From Bacteriovoracaceae bacterium UBA7317 (GTDB lineage Bacteria > Bdellovibrionota > Bacteriovoracia > Bacteriovoracales > Bacteriovoracaceae), in the NCBI GenBank assembly GCA_002474345.1, contig DKQD01000020.1, positions 8,504 through 71,661 on the forward strand: a DNA stretch of 63,158 bases, given 5' to 3'. Both the position numbers and the translations under genes were made by a program. The notes beneath the pieces are model-generated. The model was not told where the DNA came from and ran no database searches. It saw nothing but the letters and a program-made list of their open reading frames with translations. Of this stretch, positions 8,386-17,074 are shown piece by piece. The stretch's first letter is position 1. Every line of letters begins with the position of its first letter.

Positions 8386-10368
8386 TCAGGGTGATGGTGT
8401 ATCAGTATCGTTTCTTTCTTTTGCCTTCTCAATAGTATCGTACTGCAATATTTTATCACTAATATCTTCTACGTTCATCCCAAGATCAGTATTATTTTTG
8501 GAATCTTTACTTCCGCCTGACTTTTTAAGCCTTTTTTCAAGCTCTTCAAGGGGTTTTTCATCTTCTGAGGGCTTTCTCTTGGGACCTACTGCTGAGCGAA
8601 CTCCTTCTTCACCTTCCTCTGACTCGTAAAGTGTGCCCTTGGCCAAGGACTTCATTTCTCTTTTTATGGTTCTGATGTTTGAAATCTTAACTCTTTCTTT
8701 CTCAGTATCTCCTTGGTCTTCTTTTTTAGTAATATCAAGAAAGCCAGAAACAATATTGTTAAAGTGAAGGAGCTCGGTGTACTCCTTCGCTCGGGACCTA
8801 AGACCAACTTCAATCTGCTCAAAAGTCTCCTCGCTTTTCTTAAAGTCAATTTCTAGATCATTTCCTTCAGAAGATTGCACTGATCTTCCTTTAATCTTTC
8901 TATTCATCCGAGAAATAAGGGCCTTTTTTTCATTTTCATACTCTGCTTTCATTTCCTCCTGAATCTTAAGGAGCTGGTCCTCCGTCAAAGACTGTTCTGT
9001 ATTTTTATCAATATACTTATTCTCTTTTAAATATTTTTTTACGGCTTCTTCATCTAAGTTATCAAGCTTTTGTTGAAGTCCATCAAGCCTTGTTTTATAT
9101 TCTAAAAAGGCGGCGTCTTCACTTTGAGCCGATTTTCCAATATTGACATAATTTAAACACTCATTAGTTGCTTTGTTTTCCCTACAGTTTTTCTCTAAAT
9201 TCTCTGCCATCTTTGCACTTTCTTCTTTGAAGCCTGACTTTTCAAACTCTCCTGAAGTCAAAGAAGTTGCTCCATCAAGGTCTTTTGCTTCTAAAACTTC
9301 GATTCCCGAATCTTTAAATCCGTAACCACCTTTTCCCGATTCTTTATAATCTTTTTCAATATCTTTAACTTTCATGAGAACTCGCCTAAGGCCTTTAATT
9401 GTGCTATTAACAAGGCAAGCGGTATCCGAAGTGTAATCAAAATCTGACTTATTCTGAGTGTCATCTGATCTATCCCCATACCATGTTACAAGCCTCTTCT
9501 TGAGGGCTTCTTTTTCCTCGTCAGTTTCATTTTTATAGAGCTTTTGTTGTCTACAGATATACTTAATTTGTTTGAGGCACTTACTCCAATGCAAAAAAGC
9601 CTTATTAACGTCCTTTTTTTCAGATTCATGAAACTCGTTTAACTTTTTAAGGTTGGCCTTTCTATTTTTCTGAATTAAGTTTTCGGGGTCTAAATTTTTC
9701 TTGTCGTATGGACTGTAGTGTAGAAATCCTTCTGGAGTGGCATTTAAACAATAGGAGGAAATAGAACTTATAATATTTTTACTGATCCTTGTTTTATAAA
9801 TCTTATTAAACGAGGCATGGTCGATAAGAACACCTTTCTTTTTTTGCTCTTCGGTCAAATCCTTCAGAAAATGATCCTTTAACTTTTTACTTAAGTAGTT
9901 AGAAAGGGCATTTAAGGCGCTATCTTGGGGCTCCTTTATTTTTTTATCAATACCAACTCCTTCAACACCTATATAAGTTTTTTCTTTGACCTCCTTTTTT
10001 AGAGCTCCGCCTTTTTTGTTGAGACCAAGGTCTATATAGTATTTTTCCTTTTCTTCACCGTTTAGCTTTTTTATTATCTCACTCCCATCGTTTCCTGTGG
10101 CGCCTTCCCAGACACAATTGGCAAGCCTTTCTTTTTCAGCATGGACACCTCTCGTATCGATAAAGTACTTTTGGCAATTTTTAATCCTTTCTCCAAGGAC
10201 TTTGTGGTTGGACATTTTTTCAAAAAGTGTTTGTTCGGAAGCCTCTTTACGTTCTTTTAAAAAGCTCCCTTTGGCCGATGGTTGATTTTGTGAAAAGGCA
10301 TAGATCGGCCAGATCACTAAGCATATGGCGAGCCCTAACGACAAAAAGTTGTGAGTTAAATATCTCAT
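8386..10368 (-). CDS. large exported, highly charged coiled-coil protein
   Basis: A 660-residue protein, no family recognised. An N-terminal signal peptide (hydrophobic LGLAICLVIWPIYAFS, cleavage near SQNQ) indicates export. The mature part is dominated by Lys, Glu and Asp with long helical, probably coiled-coil stretches (about 420-600) and about eight dispersed cysteines. I prefer the start at 10368 (MRYLTHNF) because GGAAAAA sits five bases upstream; a Met three codons earlier (10377) is the alternative. In character it parallels the 1022-residue protein at 857-3925, but I see no clear sequence similarity between them. Confidence 0.7.
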   Translation of the reverse strand: MRYLTHNFLSLGLAICLVIWPIYAFSQNQPSAKGSFLKERKEASEQTLFEKMSNHKVLGERIKNCQKYFIDTRGVHAEKERLANCVWEGATGNDGSEIIKKLNGEEKEKYYIDLGLNKKGGALKKEVKEKTYIGVEGVGIDKKIKEPQDSALNALSNYLSKKLKDHFLKDLTEEQKKKGVLIDHASFNKIYKTRISKNIISSISSYCLNATPEGFLHYSPYDKKNLDPENLIQKNRKANLKKLNEFHESEKKDVNKAFLHWSKCLKQIKYICRQQKLYKNETDEEKEALKKRLVTWYGDRSDDTQNKSDFDYTSDTACLVNSTIKGLRRVLMKVKDIEKDYKESGKGGYGFKDSGIEVLEAKDLDGATSLTSGEFEKSGFKEESAKMAENLEKNCRENKATNECLNYVNIGKSAQSEDAAFLEYKTRLDGLQQKLDNLDEEAVKKYLKENKYIDKNTEQSLTEDQLLKIQEEMKAEYENEKKALISRMNRKIKGRSVQSSEGNDLEIDFKKSEETFEQIEVGLRSRAKEYTELLHFNNIVSGFLDITKKEDQGDTEKERVKISNIRTIKREMKSLAKGTLYESEEGEEGVRSAVGPKRKPSEDEKPLEELEKRLKKSGGSKDSKNNTDLGMNVEDISDKILQYDTIEKAKERNDTDTPSP

Positions 10369-10533
10369 TTTTTCCATTATAAACTAAACCGTTTTATATG
10401 GTCTTTTCGACTAACTCCCCTCCGATATGTAGCTAAATGCCAACTTAAAATGAAAAAAGAAGTTGAATTCGCCCCAATCTAAACAAAATTTAGTGTAAAA
10501 TTTGTATGAGGACTAGATTCAGGAGGTACCTAT

Positions 10534-10875
10534 ATGGAAAAAGAAGGTGATTTTTTAGATTCCCAGGACGACTCCCCTAAAAAAAAGGAAGATGATGAGT
10601 TAGAAGGAAGAAAACTTGTCGACTTGAGCCTTCTTCATAATGTTCCTCTAAATATTGTCGTTGAGCTAGGTCAAACGGAATTGAATGTAAAAGACCTTTT
10701 AACCCTTCATGTGGGTTCAACAATTGAGTTAAACAAGCTTGCTGGGGAGCCATTAGAGTTTATTATCAGTGACAGAATTGCTGCGAAAGGGGAAGTTGTT
10801 GTTCTAAATGAAAAGTTTGCACTAAGGCTTACTGATATCATTGACCCTCTTGTTTCTGAAAGAGAGCAAGCTTAA
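10534..10875 (+). CDS. fliN: flagellar motor switch protein FliN
   Basis: 113 residues; the C-terminal about 75 form a SpoA/FliN domain: LLHNVPLNIVVELGQTEL, LLTLHVGSTIELNKLAGEPLE and the terminal GEVVVLNEKFALRLTDII are the family landmarks. FliN is part of the flagellar C-ring at the cytoplasmic face and takes part in CheY-P-controlled switching and export. The N-terminal about 35 residues are acidic and disordered, as is common. An excellent ribosome binding site (AGGAGGT) fixes the start. No other flagellar gene is in the window, so this is an orphan copy. Its 3' end overlaps the convergent hydrolase gene by 38 bases. Confidence 0.9.
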   Translation: MEKEGDFLDSQDDSPKKKEDDELEGRKLVDLSLLHNVPLNIVVELGQTELNVKDLLTLHVGSTIELNKLAGEPLEFIISDRIAAKGEVVVLNEKFALRLTDIIDPLVSEREQA

Positions 10876-12133
10876 ATTTATCTTCGCTATCGGATTCACT
10901 TAGGGTCAAGCTTCTTATAAGGAGCTCGTCAAACCAGGCCATTTGGCGGTAACCAAAGTGGCCCCCGTGAGGAATGGTTAGCAAATAAGGAGTGTCGATT
11001 AAATCTGTGTCGACTTTGGTATTTATCATGTCATCGTCACTTGAGAGGATTCTAATATTGTCCCTACCCTTTTGAATGGCTTTTTTTATCCAATAAGAAA
11101 TCTTCCTTTCTTGACTGTTTTTGAAATTATCGAAGGCCACCTCATCAACGATATGAAAGGCCTCAGCAAAAGAGAGGTTTTTAAGAAACTCAGCCCTCTC
11201 TTTTCGGGCTTTGGGAAGGAGCTTTCCACCTTTTAAGTCATTGATACTTTCTAAGGCATCATCAATATAGATCCTAAACCCGTAATCAATAAAAAGCGGT
11301 AAAGCTTTTTTTCTTAAGCTTTCCGTAATCTCGGCCTCATCATCAATTTTGCCTAACTCCATATAGGTGATTAAATATTTTGTTAAGCTACCAAAGCCCT
11401 TATCTTTTTTTGCCTTAAAAAGCATTTTGTCAAAGATTTCAATTGATTTAGAAAAATCAAAGGGGGGTGAATAAACATGAAGGCCGCCATTAAAAAAAAC
11501 ACTGTCCTGGCCTTCGGATACTTCATCATCCAAAGAAAACATTGCGCTTGCGAGAAACCCTCCATAGCTTTGACCAATAAGGGTCACTTGATCGTTAACT
11601 TTACCTTGCTTAAAAAGTTTAAGGTGAATTTTTTGAACAGCGTCTAAATAAGCTTTTGCTTGGATTTCAATATTAAAAAGGTTAAAAAGAGGTTCTCTTT
11701 TAATTGCTTTATAATAAAAAATGTTTTCAAAAGAGATCACTCTGTACCCTATTCTTACAAGCCTTAAATGAAAATCTTTTGTCATTTGCGAAAAAACTTT
11801 TGAAAAAGTTCCAGGCATATAAACTAAGAGGGGCCTTACTTTATTATCATTTTTAACTTCTCCTAGGAGGTAAGGAATTTTTCCGCTTTTAAAATATTTA
11901 GAAGAAATAAAATGTTTCCTTATTTTTGTTTTACGATTTTTAGGAATAACAAACGAGGGTTTTTCGGTATAAGTCTTCAGTGTTAAGATAAAAGGATCTT
12001 TTATTTTTGAATTAAAAGATTTTATATGAGCTTCTTCTTCTTTGGACCAACTGGCAGCAACCTCTGTTCCTAAAGTTTGGAAAAAAATAGATAAAATAAT
12101 AAATAAAGTGAGTTTGTTAAAAGAAGCTCTTAT
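10838..12133 (-). CDS. exported alpha/beta hydrolase, probably with an AUA start codon
   Basis: The catalytic region shows an alpha/beta-hydrolase pattern: PLLVYMPGTFSK (oxyanion side), nucleophile elbow LIGQSYGGFLAS (GxSxG) and a late HGGHFGYRQ as the probable catalytic His. The first ATG in frame (11818) has no ribosome binding site and falls inside the first beta-strand. The frame stays open upstream to a stop at 12170-12172 and encodes a signal peptide (RASFNK, then hydrophobic LTLFIILSIFFQTL). No ATG, GTG or TTG occurs there, but an AAGGAT at ideal 8-base spacing precedes an ATA codon at 12131-12133. I therefore call a 431-residue exported protein with a non-canonical AUA start, or a recent ATG-to-ATA mutation. 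Its 3' end overlaps fliN. Confidence 0.7.
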   Translation of the reverse strand: MRASFNKLTLFIILSIFFQTLGTEVAASWSKEEEAHIKSFNSKIKDPFILTLKTYTEKPSFVIPKNRKTKIRKHFISSKYFKSGKIPYLLGEVKNDNKVRPLLVYMPGTFSKVFSQMTKDFHLRLVRIGYRVISFENIFYYKAIKREPLFNLFNIEIQAKAYLDAVQKIHLKLFKQGKVNDQVTLIGQSYGGFLASAMFSLDDEVSEGQDSVFFNGGLHVYSPPFDFSKSIEIFDKMLFKAKKDKGFGSLTKYLITYMELGKIDDEAEITESLRKKALPLFIDYGFRIYIDDALESINDLKGGKLLPKARKERAEFLKNLSFAEAFHIVDEVAFDNFKNSQERKISYWIKKAIQKGRDNIRILSSDDDMINTKVDTDLIDTPYLLTIPHGGHFGYRQMAWFDELLIRSLTLSESDSEDKFKLALFQKQEGQ

Positions 12134-12269
12134 TTTTTTTATCCTTATTAACGGATTAACGTTCCGGCTTTAACTCTTTTTGTTCTTTAGTTTTAATCAA
12201 ATTTGTTATTATTTTCTACTCACGGTCATAAATTTTGGTGTAGGAATATACGAAGTTTAGAGCTTTAGT

Positions 12270-12297
12270 AAAAAAAGGGCCACGCCTAGGTGACCCC
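12270..12297 (-). terminator. rho-independent terminator of the glycine-zipper protein gene
   Basis: On the minus strand GGGTCAC pairs with GTGGCCC (7 bp, one G-U) around a six-base loop and is followed by seven T. It sits just downstream of the stop at 12325. Confidence 0.8.
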
Positions 12298-12324
12298 TTA
12301 AAGAAACTCTTATCTGATATAGTG

Positions 12325-12990
12325 TTAGAGTGTCTGTCCTAAATATTTAATAATCTCTCTCTTATTCGCGAGGTAATGTCTAATCTTTGTAAGCCTTTTC
12401 TTTTTACCCTTTCTTACGATACTTCCATTACAAAGAGTTCCGTCCATATCAGCTTTTACAATCATATCAGCAACTAAAGAGCGAGAAGCGTTTAAGCCTT
12501 TATTCCTTCTATTTACGCTTTTTGTAAACCTCTTTAAGCTTTTTCCTCTTCCATCTCTAGCGTTAGAAATAACTTTCATAAGGTATCTATTTTGAATGAG
12601 CTGAGTTATTGCATAAGTTTGGTAACCAACAAAAGTCGCTGCGCCAGCTCCACCTAAAGCAACTCCACCAATTGAACCAGCAACTACAGCACCCAAAGGA
12701 CCTGCTAAATAGCCTCCGGCCACGACACCTGTACCCACGCCAGCTGCAGTTGTAGCTGCTGTGCCAGTAACTCCTGCAAGAGGACCAAAGCCGGTCATCT
12801 TGGCAAGTTGTCTATGCCTCGCTAGATACTCATCAAGACAAGTTTCTTTTGCATTAAGGGATCCGTCTTTAAGGAGGTTTTTAACACTTTTAACAATCTT
12901 TTTACTTCCAATAGTAACTTCACCTTGAACTCTCGCCAAAGCTGTAGAGCCTAAACCTAATGCCATCAACAAAACAATAAATTTTTTCAT
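12325..12990 (-). CDS. exported glycine-zipper membrane protein, unknown function
   Basis: 221 residues. Signal peptide MKKFIVLLMALGLGSTALA. A long Gly/Ala-rich hydrophobic stretch (about 75-135, GVGTGVVAGGYLAGPLGAVV and following) has repeated GxxxG spacing, typical of glycine-zipper segments that pack in membranes. The C-terminal third is strongly basic (KSLKRFTKSVNRRNK). Two cysteines, C52 in KETCLDEY and one in DGTLCNGS, may form a disulfide. No enzyme motif is seen. It has its own terminator and appears monocistronic. Confidence 0.65.
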   Translation of the reverse strand: MKKFIVLLMALGLGSTALARVQGEVTIGSKKIVKSVKNLLKDGSLNAKETCLDEYLARHRQLAKMTGFGPLAGVTGTAATTAAGVGTGVVAGGYLAGPLGAVVAGSIGGVALGGAGAATFVGYQTYAITQLIQNRYLMKVISNARDGRGKSLKRFTKSVNRRNKGLNASRSLVADMIVKADMDGTLCNGSIVRKGKKKRLTKIRHYLANKREIIKYLGQTL

Positions 12991-13079
12991 GTTAATCCCC
13001 TTAAAAAAAATTAATTAAAATCTTGAAGAAAAAAAATATAGAACTTCATGTTTGCAGTCAATAGTTTTAACTAACGAAA

Positions 13080-13916
13080 TCATATTTGAACTGTAAAAGC
13101 TAAGTTTAAAATTTTCTTAATAGACTCAGGGTCCGTTTCGTTAAACTCTGCTACCTGTGAAATAATTTCATCTTTTTCTCTTTCTGAGCCATCAGCATAG
13201 GACTTTTTCAAAAAAGAAAAAGGGACACCAAAAAGAGTAAGAGATAAATTTTTCATATCCTCTTCTCTAAGAGATCTTTTTGCCCGAATCTTTTTAATAT
13301 TAATTAATATCCTTGAGACATCCACAGACCTCTTTTCAGAGAGACCAAACTGATTAATAAGGATAGATTGAAATACCTCTTCCTTAGATTTCTCTAAAAG
13401 GGCACCCCATTTTTCTAAGTCCTTACTAAGATATGTATCTTCTTCAAACATCAGACCATTTTGTGCCTTATACACGGTCATCTTAACTTTTTTATCATAG
13501 GTTTCCCAGTGACCCTCTTCAATCCAAACGGGCGACTCTACATATCCTCCGGATTCTTCATCATAAACCCATTCATGGCCGTAGTGTGAGGTATCTACCC
13601 ATTCAGTAACACTTTGATTAACTTCTTCAATACCTTTTTCTAAATTAGTTACCTTTCCTTCAGGCGGCAAAGAGTCTAAATACTTTTTAAATTCATTTTG
13701 ATTCATGGATGAACTATAGCCGGATAAATTATAAGCTGTGTAGGCACCGGTTTGCTGATTTTTTACCACAACAAATCCCTCTTGAAGGGTGTCTTGTTTT
13801 ACAATCTTATACTCAACACCATGGACGTTACTCAAGGAATCTGCGAAGTTTTTATTGTCTTCTTTTATACAAGAAATAAAAAGTAAAAAAAATAAAGGAA
13901 AAAAGTAGTGCTTCAT
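13080..13916 (-). CDS. lipoprotein sharing a C-terminal module with the matrixin-like protease
   Basis: A 278-residue predicted lipoprotein. The start at 13916 (MKHYFF) is chosen over an upstream Met because GGAGG lies six bases before it; this gives a short signal peptide ending in the lipobox LFISC with C16 as the acylated residue. The central part is Tyr/Trp/Glu-rich (SHYGHEWVYDEESGGYV). Residues about 180-278 (FGLSEKRSVDVSRIL ... KRSLREEDMKNLSLTLFG) align with the C-terminus of the protease at 39426-40463 (YGLSEGRANEVAKVV ... KRSLTQRDKNILTEKLLG). Function unknown; the shared module suggests a common binding or regulatory role at the outer membrane. Confidence 0.7.
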   Translation of the reverse strand: MKHYFFPLFFLLFISCIKEDNKNFADSLSNVHGVEYKIVKQDTLQEGFVVVKNQQTGAYTAYNLSGYSSSMNQNEFKKYLDSLPPEGKVTNLEKGIEEVNQSVTEWVDTSHYGHEWVYDEESGGYVESPVWIEEGHWETYDKKVKMTVYKAQNGLMFEEDTYLSKDLEKWGALLEKSKEEVFQSILINQFGLSEKRSVDVSRILINIKKIRAKRSLREEDMKNLSLTLFGVPFSFLKKSYADGSEREKDEIISQVAEFNETDPESIKKILNLAFTVQI

Positions 13917-14103
13917 AGAAGGCCTCCACAAACTTTTTGAGAGACTTAATTTTTTTTAGTCTCATTAGGGAGATCTATTTAATCACTTTTTTTTTTTTAA
14001 TGGAATATCTTTTTCCTTAAACTTGATTCTCTAGAATAGAAGACTCTTTGAGAAAAAAATTTAGTAAGTTCTTAAATAAGGAATCTAAAAGGAAAAAAAG
14101 GAC

Positions 14104-14137
14104 AAAAAAAACCCCAGAAACTATGCTGGGGTTTTTA
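14104..14137. terminator. bidirectional terminator hairpin
   Basis: ACCCCAG (14111-14117) pairs with CTGGGGT (14126-14132), flanked by A7 on the left and T5 on the right, so it can act on both strands. On the minus strand it lies about 40 bases after the stop of the RRM protein gene. Confidence 0.85.
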
Positions 14138-14178
14138 TTCTCTTTTTTGAAAGTTACTGCACTAACAAATAAAGTGGA

Positions 14179-14469
14179 TTATCTCCATCTTTGGTTGCTA
14201 TTAAAGTTTCTTTCTCTTTTTGGTCTGTCTTGTGCAATATTAACCTTAAGGTTTCTTCCACCAAGGTCTGTACCGTCTAGCCCTTCGATAGCCGCTTGAG
14301 CAGCATCTGCGCTTTCCATTTCAACAAAGGAGAAGCCTTTACTTCTTCCAGTGTCTCTGTCTTTGATAATTTTTACAGAAAGAACCTCTCCGTAATTTGC
14401 AAAAACAGTTTCAAGTTCTTTTTCTTCGATTGCCCAAGCAAGATTTCCTACGTAAAGCTTTGAATTCAT
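14179..14469 (-). CDS. RRM-type RNA-binding protein
   Basis: 96 residues, a single RNA recognition motif. RNP2 is KLYVGNLAW (about 4-12) and RNP1 is RSKGFSFVEM (about 43-52), with the aromatic residues needed for RNA stacking. The fold closes with GGRNLKVNIAQ near 73-83, and a short basic, Arg/Asn-rich tail (KRERNFNSNQRWR) follows. This is the architecture of the small bacterial glycine/arginine-tail RRM proteins (Rbp type) linked to cold response and RNA chaperoning. Good ribosome binding site (GAGGT). Own terminator downstream. Confidence 0.92.
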   Translation of the reverse strand: MNSKLYVGNLAWAIEEKELETVFANYGEVLSVKIIKDRDTGRSKGFSFVEMESADAAQAAIEGLDGTDLGGRNLKVNIAQDRPKRERNFNSNQRWR

Positions 14470-14632
14470 TCGTAACCTCTAAATCTAAATATCAATAAAA
14501 TTGCCGGCCTTTAAAAAGCCTAAAGCATTGATAGCATAAATGTTTTTTTTTTAAAACACCAAGAGTTTTTTTTTCCTTACCTTTTGCGAAAAAGAGTAAA
14601 AAATTCAGCTTTAAAACGCAAAGCATTGCGCT

Positions 14633-15598
14633 TTATAGGGTTTTTTTAGGCAAAGAACGCCAAAATTCCCAAAACTTAAGAACACATAAATCTTGTTGAG
14701 GGTGGAGAGACCTCAAGTCAGGCTCCATCTCTTCAACAATCACTTCGTCGGGCTTTAAAAATGCCATTCCTAAATAAGTTGTTAATTTTAGCCTAAGTCT
14801 TTGAAATAAATCGTTTAATAGCCCACCTTCCGCCTTATTTGTTACTGCGGTAAGAAAAAAGGTGCTATTTTGAGTATCTCTCGGAACAGAAGTTATAAGG
14901 ATATTATCCTTAGTCTTTTTATTCGTAATAATTAAAAAGTTCCCACCCCAGCAATCAAGCACCACATCAACAACCCTTACACCAAAAAATTTTACCGCAA
15001 TATCATAAAACCTTTCAACAAGGACTTTCATCGAAAATGATGCTCTTAAATGATAAGGAGAATCGGAACCCATTATTGGCGGAGCGATGATTTCTCTATT
15101 ATGGATACAGGTAAGGTGGTGGGTATCAAAGCCATTAAAAAGTAATGAAGAATAAGGTGTTTTTAAATTTTTTCTTAAGGCCATACTAAAAGCCGCTTCT
15201 CCTTTAACTCTCGGAAAAACAGGAAAGTCAAAAAGAGGCCTTTGACCTAAGTACATAAAAATGAGGCCAAACTTTTCTACAGCAGGGTAACTTTTTAAAC
15301 CAGGCCCTTTAAAGTCTTCGTTTAGCCCTGGTACCTTTAAACACTCACCTTTTTTTCCATAAGTCCGGTGGTGAAAAGGACACCTCAACTCGCCGTCAAT
15401 GACGGCCCCTTTGGATAAATCTGTTCCCATATGAGGACAGAACCGTGAGACAACCGTGGGAGCGCCATCTTCATTTCTAAAAAGGACAAGCTTATCATCA
15501 AAGACCTCAATAAGTTGGGGGACACCCTTTTTTAATTCTTTCGAGTAGCAAAGGGGATACCAAGACTCGGGATAGGATGATTTTTTTTTTAAACTCAT
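14633..15598 (-). CDS. Rieske non-heme iron oxygenase
   Basis: 321 residues. The N-terminal Rieske [2Fe-2S] domain is explicit: C54-P-H56 and C73-P-F-H76 with 16 residues between the two pairs. The catalytic domain contains FDTHHLTCIHNRE (about 157-169), matching the mononuclear iron ligand pattern in which two His are separated by four residues. It would hydroxylate or otherwise oxidise a substrate using O2 and an electron-transfer partner encoded elsewhere. The start is set at 15598 (MSLKKK) because GGAGG is eight bases upstream; a GTG two codons earlier is less likely. It is the last gene of a three-gene operon with two radical SAM enzymes, 24 bases after the second. Confidence 0.88.
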   Translation of the reverse strand: MSLKKKSSYPESWYPLCYSKELKKGVPQLIEVFDDKLVLFRNEDGAPTVVSRFCPHMGTDLSKGAVIDGELRCPFHHRTYGKKGECLKVPGLNEDFKGPGLKSYPAVEKFGLIFMYLGQRPLFDFPVFPRVKGEAAFSMALRKNLKTPYSSLLFNGFDTHHLTCIHNREIIAPPIMGSDSPYHLRASFSMKVLVERFYDIAVKFFGVRVVDVVLDCWGGNFLIITNKKTKDNILITSVPRDTQNSTFFLTAVTNKAEGGLLNDLFQRLRLKLTTYLGMAFLKPDEVIVEEMEPDLRSLHPQQDLCVLKFWEFWRSLPKKTL

Positions 15599-15622
15599 TG
15601 CCACTCCCTCCTCTACTGTCCT

Positions 15623-17074
15623 TTAAACCAACTCAAAGTTTTTATAAGTTGGTAAAATGTCTTTAATATTATCGAGGCGTGAGTTTAACAAAATGTCTTT
15701 GTTTTCGTGTTTAGGACCACTTGGGTAAAGGTGATTAAACCGACCAAAGGCCATACCATGCTTCTCATCGTTTTCAGATGCATATATAGGATTATACTTC
15801 CAATAGAGGTACATATTGGCCAAGCTCCTCCAGTGTGTTTTAAAATCAAAAAACCTTTGAATAACACTCCCCATAGAGTTCCACTGGTCACGGCAATCCA
15901 AGCAAGCTTGAGTCAGCTCTTCTGGCGTCATATTTTTTGGTTTAAAAGCTGCATGGTTAAAACGGTACTCTGGGTGAAGCCACCACTTTCCATCAAAAAG
16001 CAATCGGTCTTCTTTTTGAAGTTGCCTGTAAAGGGGCGTATTAGGGTAAGGCATTAAAATATTAAAAGCAGCAAAGCAAAATTTATTAGCAATAGCGTAA
16101 TCGACAGTTTCTTTAATTGAATCAAGAGTGTCGTGGTCATAGCCAAGCGTAAAAGCGGCCCAGGTCTGGATGCCATAATCTCTCAAAACTTCGATTTCTT
16201 TTGAATACTGATGAAATCTGGCCCCTTTCGCGTTAGGGGCTTTTTTAACCTGCTTCATATTATTGGGGTTAATCGTCTCAAAACCAATGACATTCCCAAG
16301 GCACCCACTTTTAACAAGAAGACCCATAAGCTCTTTGTCTCTTGTCATATCCATACTACCCTGACTTACCCAATTAATTTTTAAAGGAATAAGGGCCCGG
16401 CAAAGCTCTTTTAAAGCTTCAAAGTCAGCACAAATATTGTCATCAACAAAGAAAAACATTTTTTTACCAGACTCTTTCATCTCTTGAATAACTTGAGAAA
16501 GGTCCCTGGTGAATTGCTGCCTATCAAAAAAGACGCTGATCGCGCAAAAGCTACAAGTGAACTTACAGCCTCTTCCAAACTGAATAAGGCCAATGTCTAA
16601 ATAACCCTTCCCTTTAAAAATATCTCTTTTAGGAAAATACTTATTGGCCTGAGGAGCTCCGACTTGCGATTTGTAATGCTTTTTTAACTTACCGGTCGTT
16701 TTAAAATCGTGAATAACTTCCTGCCACATCCACCCCGCATCTCCCGTTAAAATAGAGTCGCAATAAAGGGACACCTCTTCAGGAACAAGAGTTGGGTGAA
16801 AGCCTCCCATAATGACAGGAATTCCACGACGCCTATACTCAGCAGCGATCTCGTAAGAGCGCCTGGCCGTATAAACCTCAACTGTTATTCCCACAAGGTC
16901 TGTCGGCTCATCAAAAGGAATTTCTTCCATACGGTCATCGTACATAATCACATCGACGTCTTCTGGAGTCATGCCCGCTAAAACACCAAGCTGAAGGGGC
17001 TCCATCCTTCCTTTATCAATATAAAGATGGTCTTCTTGCCTTCCAATATTAGGCTTAATTAAAGTGAGTTTCAT
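15623..17074 (-). CDS. B12-binding-type radical SAM enzyme (second of two paralogues)
   Basis: 483 residues. The N-terminal about 140 residues have the Rossmann-like cobalamin-binding pattern (MKLTLIKPNI, EPTDLVGITVEVYTARRSYEIA, VIMGGFHPTLVPEE). The radical SAM core follows with the 4Fe-4S motif GRGCKFTCSFC (C170, C174, C177; CX3CX2C). This is the BchE/class-B methyltransferase architecture, which acts on unactivated carbons by methylation or ring chemistry. Closely similar throughout to the upstream gene product, so the pair arose by duplication. ATGA overlap with the upstream gene gives translational coupling. The substrate cannot be deduced. Confidence 0.88.
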   Translation of the reverse strand: MKLTLIKPNIGRQEDHLYIDKGRMEPLQLGVLAGMTPEDVDVIMYDDRMEEIPFDEPTDLVGITVEVYTARRSYEIAAEYRRRGIPVIMGGFHPTLVPEEVSLYCDSILTGDAGWMWQEVIHDFKTTGKLKKHYKSQVGAPQANKYFPKRDIFKGKGYLDIGLIQFGRGCKFTCSFCAISVFFDRQQFTRDLSQVIQEMKESGKKMFFFVDDNICADFEALKELCRALIPLKINWVSQGSMDMTRDKELMGLLVKSGCLGNVIGFETINPNNMKQVKKAPNAKGARFHQYSKEIEVLRDYGIQTWAAFTLGYDHDTLDSIKETVDYAIANKFCFAAFNILMPYPNTPLYRQLQKEDRLLFDGKWWLHPEYRFNHAAFKPKNMTPEELTQACLDCRDQWNSMGSVIQRFFDFKTHWRSLANMYLYWKYNPIYASENDEKHGMAFGRFNHLYPSGPKHENKDILLNSRLDNIKDILPTYKNFELV

